Below are positions 1 through 5,426 of a stretch of 5,426 nt of DNA, piece after piece; within the stretch, counting starts at the first letter, position 1; every line of letters starts with the position of its first letter. The notes beneath the pieces were generated by a model, which was not told the origin of the DNA, did not search any database, and worked only from the letters and a program-made list of their open reading frames with translations. Position numbers and translations under genes: made by a program. Source of the DNA: Bacteroidales bacterium (lineage in GTDB: Bacteria; Bacteroidota; Bacteroidia; Bacteroidales; Tenuifilaceae); NCBI GenBank assembly GCA_008933525.1, contig WBUV01000253.1, positions 1-5,426 on the forward strand. The letters are read 5' to 3'.

Positions 1-1556
1 TCTCTATACTCCGCGGATTAAAGGAACGGTACGAGAATCACCATAAAGTGCGAATCAAGGACGAGGCCATTATTGCTGCGGTTGAACTATCGAACCGATA
101 TATCACCAACAGATTTTTACCCGACAAGGCCATTGACCTTATTGATGAGGCTGCAGCAAAGTTACGATTGGAGATGAACTCAGTTCCTGAAGATATTGAT
201 GAGATTGAGCGTAGAATAAAGCAGCTGGAGATTGAACGTGAGGCAATTAAACGCGAGGGCGATAAGCAAAAGCTCGATGAGCTCTCACGAGAGATTGCTG
301 ATTTGAACGAGGAACGAGTAAAGCTTCGTGCTAAGTGGCAAAACGAGAAGAATATCATTGATAAAATTCAGCATAACAAACAGGAGATTGAAAACCTCCG
401 CTTTGAGGCCGAGGATGCTGAACGTCGAGGCGATTACGGCAAAGTTGCCGAAATTCGTTATGGCCGAATTAAGGAAGCCGAGAACGAAATAGAACGATTT
501 AAAAAGGAGTTAATGTCAGTTCAATCGGATTATGCCTTGATTAAGGAGGAGGTTGATGCCGAGGATATAGCCGAGGTTGTATCGCGATGGACTGGTGTTC
601 CTGTTAGCCGAATGCTACAGAGCGAAAGGGAGAAACTACTTCACCTTGAGGATGAGCTACACAAGCGTGTGGTTGGACAAAACGAAGCAATCGCAGCAGT
701 TTCCGATGCTGTTCGTCGAAGCCGTGCTGGATTGCAGGATGCAAAACGCCCAATAGGTTCGTTTATTTTCCTTGGAACCACAGGTGTTGGTAAAACTGAA
801 CTAGCAAAGGCGTTGGCCGAGTTCCTGTTCAACGATGAGAACCTTATGACTCGAATTGATATGAGCGAGTATCAGGAACGTCATTCGGTATCGCGATTGG
901 TTGGAGCGCCTCCCGGGTATGTTGGCTACGATGAGGGCGGACAACTCACCGAGTCGGTTCGCCATAAACCATACTCCGTTGTGCTGCTCGATGAGATTGA
1001 AAAAGCGCATCCCGATGTTTTCAACATCCTTTTACAAGTGCTCGACGATGGCAGGCTAACCGATAACAAGGGTCGCACGGTTGACTTCAGGAACACAATC
1101 ATCATAATGACCTCTAATATTGGTTCGCATATCATTCAGGAAAGTTTTTCCGAAATTGGGAAGAACAACTCCGATGAAGTTTTCGAGAGAACTAAACAAC
1201 AGGTATTTGAATTGTTGAAACAAGCGATTCGACCCGAGTTTATAAACCGAGTGGATGAGATTATAATGTTTACTCCACTAAATAAGCAGGAGATTAGCGA
1301 TATTGTTAATATTCAGTTTAACCGAATCAAGGAGATGTTGCAGCAGAACGATATCAATATCGAAATCACTGAAAATGCCATTGAGTGGATATCAAGTGTT
1401 GGGTTCGACCCTGTTTACGGTGCACGACCCATTAAACGATTAATGCAGAAATTCATCCTAAACGAACTCTCAAAGCAAATTCTTGCTGGAAAGGTTGATA
1501 AGGAAAAGACAATTACTGTGGATTATGTGGGTGGAGATGTGCTAGTGTTTAGTTAA
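1..1556 (+). CDS. clpB: ClpB, ATP-dependent protein disaggregase (5' end outside the window)
   Basis: ClpB is a cytoplasmic hexameric AAA+ chaperone that threads aggregated proteins through its central pore, working with DnaK/DnaJ/GrpE. The reading frame is open from base 3, where [11 protein letters not shown] is the conserved end-of-NBD1 segment, so the GTG at 48 is an internal codon and not the start. About 517 residues are visible. The family is usually about 860 long, so the N domain and the NBD1 Walker motifs lie upstream. In order: end of NBD1 with [13 protein letters not shown] (about 117-155); the coiled-coil M domain, rich in Glu, Lys and Arg (about 180-550), which separates ClpB from Clp[11 protein letters not shown] (from 588); NBD2 Walker A GTTGVGKT (774-797); pore loop GYVGYDEGG (about 918-944); Walker B VVLLDE (978-995); sensor 1 in IIMTSN; arginine finger in [10 protein letters not shown]; sensor 2 in GARPIKR. 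All key NBD2 residues are present. The gene ends with tandem in-frame stops, TAA then TAG (1554-1559). Identification is secure. Confidence 0.97.
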   Translation, partial: SILRGLKERYENHHKVRIKDEAIIAAVELSNRYITNRFLPDKAIDLIDEAAAKLRLEMNSVPEDIDEIERRIKQLEIEREAIKREGDKQKLDELSREIADLNEERVKLRAKWQNEKNIIDKIQHNKQEIENLRFEAEDAERRGDYGKVAEIRYGRIKEAENEIERFKKELMSVQSDYALIKEEVDAEDIAEVVSRWTGVPVSRMLQSEREKLLHLEDELHKRVVGQNEAIAAVSDAVRRSRAGLQDAKRPIGSFIFLGTTGVGKTELAKALAEFLFNDENLMTRIDMSEYQERHSVSRLVGAPPGYVGYDEGGQLTESVRHKPYSVVLLDEIEKAHPDVFNILLQVLDDGRLTDNKGRTVDFRNTIIIMTSNIGSHIIQESFSEIGKNNSDEVFERTKQQVFELLKQAIRPEFINRVDEIIMFTPLNKQEISDIVNIQFNRIKEMLQQNDINIEITENAIEWISSVGFDPVYGARPIKRLMQKFILNELSKQILAGKVDKEKTITVDYVGGDVLVFS

Positions 1557-1560
1557 TAGA

Positions 1561-1654
1561 TTTAAAATATCGAACAAGGAATGTCGATTTAGGAATGTTG
1601 AGGTAAAAACTTCTATAATCATCATTCATTGTTCCTTGTTCGATGGTTTTTAAA
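1561..1654. repeat. Inverted-repeat element, copy 1 (long nested hairpin)
   Basis: A perfect 13-bp inverted repeat, ATCGAACAAGGAA (1569-1581) and TTCCTTGTTCGAT (1632-1644), encloses 50 bases. Outside it, TTTAAAA (1561-1567) can pair with TTTTAAA (1648-1654) across a small asymmetric internal loop. Inside it, GAATGTTGA (1593-1601) pairs with TCATCATTC (1619-1627) with one mismatch. The element starts two bases after the second clpB stop codon, and its right arm is followed by a T run (1647-1651), so it may also end clpB transcription. A second copy of the same element lies downstream. The layout resembles a dispersed intergenic repeat or small MITE-like element. That class is my inference; no transposase or clear target-site duplication is visible. 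Confidence 0.85.
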
Positions 1655-1743
1655 AAACGCCCTCTACGAACAACCATCAACAATCGAAAATCTTTTTGCG
1701 AGTTCACAGTAGGTAAACAACTATACGAGTCCTATGCTTCAAA

Positions 1744-1830
1744 GTACCAAACAAGGAATTTCGATTTAGGAATGATGAGGAGAGAACTTCTAAAATCATC
1801 ATTCATTGCTCCTTGTTCGATGTTTTTAAA
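1744..1830. repeat. Inverted-repeat element, copy 2 (decayed outer stem, perfect inner stem)
   Basis: Aligned with copy 1 (1569-1654 against 1746-1830), this copy shows 9 substitutions and one single-base gap, about 88 % identity, in the same orientation. Its outer arms are ACCAAACAAGGAA (1746-1758) and CTCCTTGTTCGAT (1809-1821). They pair imperfectly, with an 8-bp uninterrupted core (1750-1757 with 1810-1817). The inner stem is perfect here: GAATGATGA (1770-1778) with TCATCATTC (1796-1804). Weaker similarity to copy 1 seems to continue to about 1850, ending in an ACAAC shared by both flanks. The element ends 62 bases before the helicase start codon, so it could lie in or just upstream of that gene's leader. 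Confidence 0.85.
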
Positions 1831-1859
1831 TAATACCATCAGCAAACAACTAAAATGGC

Positions 1860-1867
1860 TATCTTTA
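1860..1867 (+). promoter_or_regulatory. Weak candidate Bacteroidota -7 box upstream of the helicase gene
   Basis: TATCTTTA matches the Bacteroidota housekeeping -7 consensus TAnnTTTG at every specified base except the last. It lies 25 bases before the ATG at 1893, which would give a leader of roughly 20 bases. I see no good TTTG -33 element at the expected distance upstream, and such boxes are common by chance in A+T-rich DNA. The call is tentative. Confidence 0.22.
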
Positions 1868-1892
1868 TTGATTGTGAAAATCATTCCAATAA

Positions 1893-4800
1893 ATGAGCAA
1901 ACTAGTTGTATATAAAGCCTCTGCTGGTTCAGGAAAGACCTTTAGGTTGGCCGCTGAGTATATAAAAATGGTGGTGGTTGACCCATTATCGTACAAAAAA
2001 ATATTGGCGGTTACATTTACCAACAAGGCTACAGCCGAGATGAAGGAGCGAATCCTGTTCAAACTCCACGGCTTAGCCAATGGCAATGAGCCCGGAATGC
2101 TCGAGGTGATTATTGCAGAAACAGGACTTACAAAGGAAACTATCCAGTTTAAGGCTAAAGAGGCTCTATCCAACATCCTTCACGATTACTCAATGTTTAG
2201 CGTTAGCACAATCGATAGTTTTGTGCAGCGGGTTATTCAGAATTTGCTCTGGGAGATTGGTTTTCATGGTAACAACGATTTACGCTTGGAGTACGAGTCC
2301 ATTGTAGAAAAAGCTGTTGACCGTTTACTCGACAGCAGCTCCGAGGATGTGGCGCTATTTGAGCGTTTCCAAGGTATGATTTACGAGCAACTGGAGGAAG
2401 ACAAAAGTCCCGATATCCGAAAAATGCTCACTGGTTTGGGGATGAATCTTTACTCAGAACAGTTCCGCTTGCTTAGCAAGGAGCAACTGGAGTTAATGGG
2501 TAGCAAGGAACTTATAACGGCCATTGCCGATTACTCCAAGGCTAAAATTGATGAAATTGCCAATGAGATAGGTTCCAGAGGAAAGGCTTTAGTAGAAGAT
2601 ATTGCCAAGAATGGTTTCTCTATTGATGATTTTTCGAACAAGAACTCTGGTGTTTACGGTTTTATTTCAAAGTGCGCAAAGTTTAAACCATATAACGAGA
2701 TTTTTGAGGTTGGAAAGCGCACCCTTGATGCTCTTGAAACACCAGATGGCGATAATTGGGTTAGCAAAGATTTTGTGAAGAAGAATCCGGGACGAGCAGG
2801 GTTACTCTTGGAGAATATTGCCAAAAGTTATCATTCTCAACTTTTGGCGGTTGTTCAGCATATGGAGAATAATAAAACCGAGTACTACACAGCATTATCG
2901 GTAAGCAAAAATTTGGACACATTAACTGTTTTCAACGATATCCGCGATAAGGTTAAGGAGATTTTGGCAGAGGAGAATGCAATGATTTTGGCCGATAGTG
3001 GTCCATTACTCCGGGAATTTATAAAAGGGAACGATGCTCCATTTGTGTACGAGAAGATAGGTACACGCTACGATTGCTTTATGCTCGATGAGTTTCAGGA
3101 TACATCGGTAATTCAGTGGCACAACTTTAAACCGCTTATTGGGAACAGCCTGGCGCAGGACGAGTTCAGCATGGTGGTGGGCGATGTTAAGCAGGCCATT
3201 TACCGTTGGCGAAATAGTGATTGGCGGATTCTAGCCAACCAAATTGAGAACGATTTCTCAGTTGATGCCCGGAACCTCACAAAGAATCATCGAAGTCTAT
3301 ACCAAATTGTTGAGTTCAACAATAAGTTCTTTACTAAAACCTCACAATTCCTGATTGATTGGACCAAGAATCTTTGTGGCGATGATATATCGGACGAGTT
3401 GCTTGCGCTAGTGTCGAAAGCGTACGAGAATCCTACGCAGGAATGCAAGTATTCCGATAAAACTTCAGGTTTTGTTGAAATTACGCACTATTCAACCAAT
3501 AAGGATGAGGTTGAGGACGAACTTTTGTTTCAAAAGTTCGAGAAGTTGATTCCCGATTTAGTAAATCGTGGTTATAGCATTGGCGATATTGCAATTCTTG
3601 TTCGCAGGAAGAGTGAAGGAAAGCGGATTGCCGATATTTTGCTATCGCTTAAGCATAAATACCCCGAAAAGGCTCATCTTTTCAACGTGGTAAGCCAGGA
3701 TGCATTGCAGTTAAGCGCCTCGCATGCAGTGCAACTTTGCGTTGCCGCAATGAGGTTGACTCTTAATTCAACCGATACGCTTTCGGCTGCAATTTTATCT
3801 AAGGAGATAATGGTTATTGCAGAGCAGAGCATTGACTGGGAGTTCACCTTTCTGACCTTTGATGTTGAGGCCGAAAAGCAATGGTTAAGTGGTTTGCGAA
3901 ATTTGCCATTAGTTTCGATGTTTGAGTCAATTCTTCAGCGTTATAACCTGCAAGGCATAACAAAGGAACTACCATACCTAGCAGTGTTACACGAACAAAT
4001 TATTGAGATATCGAGGATTGGAGCAGCATCGTTGCCATACTTTGTGGAATGGTGGGAGGAAAAAAAGGGAAGCCTTGCGCTTACAATGCCCGAGAGTGGC
4101 GATGCAATCAATATTATGACAATTCACAAATCGAAAGGATTGCAGTTTCCTATAGTTATTGTTCCTTATGCTAGTATCGATATCTTTAAGTTGGATTCGA
4201 AGAAGTTGCTATGGTTAAATGCAGAAAAAGAGCCCTACTCCAAATATCCTTTATACCCAATTTCCTACGTAAAGCATCTTGGCGAGAGCGATTTTAAGGG
4301 AGTTTTCCTTGAGGAAAAGGTGCAAACAATGGTTGATAGCATAAATATGCTATACGTTGCATTTACTCGCCCTGAGGACGAACTCTACGTGTTTGTTAGC
4401 ACCCTTAAAGTAAATGATGATGCAAAAAACACCTCCGATATCATCCTGTCACCGCTTGCACATCTTAATGCTAATGAGGTAGAGAGTGAGATTGAAGGTG
4501 ATGAAAACCCAATCGCTGTAAAGGAGTACTTATTTGGAACACCTCAAACCAAAGCAGAAAAGAAGAAAAAAGATGACGATGAGGAGGTTTGGATTCTGGA
4601 GAACTATTCAGTAAGCACAAAACCGCTGAAAATTGCTCAGCAGTTAGAAGCGTCGGAGTTTTTCAAGGAGGAGGAATCAAAAATTGTAGCAGGCATTGAA
4701 CACGGAAAACTGATGCATAAACTCTTCTCAATGATTATTACTACAGTTGATGTTGAGAATGCGCTTTACTCGCTTAAAAACGAAGGTGTTATTGCAGAAT

Positions 4801-5120
4801 CGCAGGTTGAGCCATTGAAGCAAAACGTGAGCAAAGTTCTTGAAAACCAACTTTTTTCGGATTGGTTTTCGGGCAGTTGGACTGTGAAAACTGAAAGCGA
4901 AATCCTAACCAAAGGTGCTGCAATTTATCGACCCGACAGAATAATGATACACGATAACCAAGCAATTGTGGTCGATTACAAATTTGGAGAGCAATTACCC
5001 AAGCATCAAAAACAGGTTCAGAACTATATGCAACTAATCAAAGAAATGAATTACGCCGATGTAAAAGGATATATCTGGTATGTAGATAATGGAACATTGG
5101 TGCAGGTTGAAGGTGGTTAA
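1893..5120 (+). CDS. UvrD-family helicase with C-terminal PD-(D/E)XK nuclease (RecB/AddA-like)
   Basis: A complete 1,075-residue protein, probably the helicase-nuclease subunit of a RecBCD/AddAB-type enzyme that unwinds and trims DNA double-strand-break ends before RecA loading. Superfamily 1A motifs appear in order: motif I ASAGSGKT (9-16), Ia VTFTNKATAEMKER (40-53), II DEFQDT (399-404), III GDVKQAIYRWR (430-440), IV NHRS (465-468), V IHKSKGLQF (744-752) and VI MLYVAFTRPED (819-829). A Lys/Asp/Glu-rich linker (about 887-898) precedes the nuclease. The nuclease has GxxxH around His942, Asp1015 in RPDR, DYK at 1028-1030 and QxxxY at 1041-1045, so both active sites look intact. The start is set by the ATG at 1893, 14 codons before the Walker A lysine. 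The preceding bases are A+T-rich with no Shine-Dalgarno, as is usual in Bacteroidota. The protein is shorter than Bacillus AddA (about 1,230). No AddB-like gene adjoins it here. AddA versus RecB cannot be settled from this window. Confidence 0.93.
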   Translation: MSKLVVYKASAGSGKTFRLAAEYIKMVVVDPLSYKKILAVTFTNKATAEMKERILFKLHGLANGNEPGMLEVIIAETGLTKETIQFKAKEALSNILHDYSMFSVSTIDSFVQRVIQNLLWEIGFHGNNDLRLEYESIVEKAVDRLLDSSSEDVALFERFQGMIYEQLEEDKSPDIRKMLTGLGMNLYSEQFRLLSKEQLELMGSKELITAIADYSKAKIDEIANEIGSRGKALVEDIAKNGFSIDDFSNKNSGVYGFISKCAKFKPYNEIFEVGKRTLDALETPDGDNWVSKDFVKKNPGRAGLLLENIAKSYHSQLLAVVQHMENNKTEYYTALSVSKNLDTLTVFNDIRDKVKEILAEENAMILADSGPLLREFIKGNDAPFVYEKIGTRYDCFMLDEFQDTSVIQWHNFKPLIGNSLAQDEFSMVVGDVKQAIYRWRNSDWRILANQIENDFSVDARNLTKNHRSLYQIVEFNNKFFTKTSQFLIDWTKNLCGDDISDELLALVSKAYENPTQECKYSDKTSGFVEITHYSTNKDEVEDELLFQKFEKLIPDLVNRGYSIGDIAILVRRKSEGKRIADILLSLKHKYPEKAHLFNVVSQDALQLSASHAVQLCVAAMRLTLNSTDTLSAAILSKEIMVIAEQSIDWEFTFLTFDVEAEKQWLSGLRNLPLVSMFESILQRYNLQGITKELPYLAVLHEQIIEISRIGAASLPYFVEWWEEKKGSLALTMPESGDAINIMTIHKSKGLQFPIVIVPYASIDIFKLDSKKLLWLNAEKEPYSKYPLYPISYVKHLGESDFKGVFLEEKVQTMVDSINMLYVAFTRPEDELYVFVSTLKVNDDAKNTSDIILSPLAHLNANEVESEIEGDENPIAVKEYLFGTPQTKAEKKKKDDDEEVWILENYSVSTKPLKIAQQLEASEFFKEEESKIVAGIEHGKLMHKLFSMIITTVDVENALYSLKNEGVIAESQVEPLKQNVSKVLENQLFSDWFSGSWTVKTESEILTKGAAIYRPDRIMIHDNQAIVVDYKFGEQLPKHQKQVQNYMQLIKEMNYADVKGYIWYVDNGTLVQVEGG

Positions 5121-5137
5121 ATCACTTTTAACCTTTT
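5115..5137 (+). terminator. Weak intrinsic terminator candidate overlapping the helicase stop codon
   Basis: GGTTAAA (5115-5121) pairs perfectly with TTTAACC (5127-5133) around a five-base loop and is followed directly by TTTT (5134-5137), with more T-rich sequence after that. The stem has only two G-C pairs, so it is weak. Its left arm includes the TAA stop codon (5118-5120). The position fits a terminator that would separate the helicase gene from the lipoprotein gene, but a chance hairpin in A+T-rich DNA is quite possible. Confidence 0.35.
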
Positions 5138-5144
5138 AGCATTA

Positions 5145-5152
5145 TACTTTTA
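5145..5152 (+). promoter_or_regulatory. Weak candidate -7 box for the lipoprotein gene
   Basis: TACTTTTA fits the Bacteroidota TAnnTTTG box except at its last base, and a start of transcription about seven bases on would give a leader of roughly 60 bases. A second equally good match, TAATTTTA, lies at 5192-5199, closer to the start codon. Neither has a convincing TTTG -33 element at the right spacing, so I cannot choose between them. Confidence 0.18.
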
Positions 5153-5221
5153 ACAATCTAGTTTCTAAATTCTTTATAAATTGCGAGCACATAATTTTAC
5201 TAAAACCCAAAATCAATTAAA

Positions 5222-5426
5222 ATGAAAAAATACTTAATTCTACTTGTGCTTCCATTGATGGTGGCATGTGGTTCAAAAGGTCCAAAGGAGGCAGTATTGT
5301 CTGGTAAATACTTAAATTCTGTTGACAGCATGCTTCTAATATCCTCAAAAGGAACAGCTGATACATTATTCTTGGCAAAGGACGGTTCTTTTACATTCAA
5401 AGCTTTATTAGCAGCACCTCAACTTT
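5222..5426 (+). CDS. Lipoprotein, N-terminal part only, possibly DUF4369/thioredoxin-like
   Basis: The first 68 codons of a gene cut by the right edge of the window. The N-terminus is a clear type II signal: MKK, a hydrophobic stretch LILLVLPLMV, and the lipobox LMVAC with the lipidated cysteine at residue 16 (codon 5267-5269). The protein should therefore be lipid-anchored in the envelope. The residues after the cysteine, GSKGPKE, lack the acidic cluster of the known Bacteroidota surface-export signal, which argues for a periplasm-facing location; this is inference. The following segment has a beta-rich SGKYLN ... DTLFLAKDGSFTFK pattern. It resembles the N-terminal DUF4369-type domain found before thioredoxin (TlpA-like) domains in Bacteroidota, but no CxxC motif is visible because the gene is truncated. 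The ATG at 5222 is preceded by A-rich sequence (AATTAAA), typical for the phylum. The lipoprotein call is strong; the family call is tentative. Confidence 0.85.
   Translation, partial: MKKYLILLVLPLMVACGSKGPKEAVLSGKYLNSVDSMLLISSKGTADTLFLAKDGSFTFKALLAAPQL

Larger units (their letters stand above)
1557..1892. other. Intergenic region with two hairpin repeats and no convincing gene
   Basis: This 336-base gap between clpB and the helicase gene is A+T-rich. It is mostly occupied by two related inverted-repeat elements (1561-1654 and 1744-1830) separated by about 90 bases. The open frame from the ATG at 1643 runs through repeat copy 2 and overlaps the start of the next gene out of frame. Its product has no recognisable family, and it begins inside a hairpin arm, so I do not call it. 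I see no tRNA, rRNA or recognised riboswitch here. The stretch presumably holds the end of the clpB transcript and the promoter of the helicase gene. Confidence 0.75.

Noticed and set aside
48..50. GTG as a possible start of a shortened ClpB
   Set aside because: The same frame is open back to base 3 and encodes the conserved [11 protein letters not shown] segment of ClpB, so the gene simply continues from upstream.
38..358. A 106-codon minus-strand open frame opposite the ClpB M domain
   Set aside because: It is a serine-rich shadow of the Glu/Lys-rich coiled coil on the other strand, not a gene.
774..797. NBD2 Walker A of ClpB reads GTTGVGKT instead of the common GPTGVGKT
   Set aside because: The position is not one of the invariant GxxxxGK[T/S] residues, and I believe this variant is usual in Bacteroidota ClpB, so it is not evidence of altered function.
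641..1135. Several minus-strand open frames of 63-69 codons across the NBD2 part of clpB
   Set aside because: They lie opposite a strongly conserved coding region, show no family resemblance, and overlap each other, which is typical of shadow frames.
1561..1830. A CRISPR array
   Set aside because: There are only two units, they are too long and too divergent for CRISPR repeats, and no cas gene is present.
1643..1915. A 90-codon open frame on the + strand within the intergenic gap
   Set aside because: It starts inside the right arm of repeat copy 1, reads through all of copy 2, and overlaps the helicase start out of frame. The peptide resembles no family I know and is best explained as translation of repeat DNA.
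1865..2176. A 103-codon minus-strand open frame over the start of the helicase gene
   Set aside because: It is antisense to the conserved helicase motifs I and Ia, and its product has no recognisable features.
5200..5400. A 66-codon minus-strand open frame over the lipoprotein gene
   Set aside because: The opposite strand carries a convincing lipoprotein signal and an A-rich start context, which this frame lacks.

Overview
The window looks like chromosomal DNA from a member of the Bacteroidota, probably Bacteroidales or Marinilabiliales. The evidence is a ClpB of the type seen in that phylum, a RecB/AddA-like helicase-nuclease of about 1,075 residues, start codons preceded by A-rich rather than GGAGG-like sequence, a lipoprotein resembling Bacteroidota DUF4369/thioredoxin-type proteins, and A+T-rich intergenic DNA holding inverted repeats. 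The placement rests on recognised protein and sequence style, not on a database search.

Layout, all genes on the + strand. Positions 1-1556 hold the C-terminal three-fifths of clpB, the ATP-dependent disaggregase; its 5' part lies outside the window. Positions 1557-1892 are a 336-base intergenic region. It contains two same-orientation copies (about 88 % identical over about 86 bases, offset 177 bases) of a repeat that folds into a nested hairpin. Positions 1893-5120 encode a complete UvrD-family helicase with a C-terminal PD-(D/E)XK nuclease, a likely DNA double-strand-break end-processing enzyme. Positions 5121-5221 are a short A+T-rich gap with a weak hairpin-plus-T-tract at the stop codon. 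Positions 5222-5426 are the first 68 codons of a lipoprotein gene that runs off the right edge.

The three genes do not form an obvious functional unit. ClpB belongs to protein quality control, the helicase-nuclease to recombination and repair, and the lipoprotein to the cell envelope. The repeat-rich gap and the hairpin after the second gene suggest separate transcription units. The usual AddB-like partner of the helicase-nuclease is not next to it.

I found no clear new system. The least explained item is the paired hairpin repeat between clpB and the helicase gene: its inner stem is a perfect 9-bp match in one copy and differs by one base in the other, and its right arm in copy 1 can form a competing hairpin with downstream DNA.
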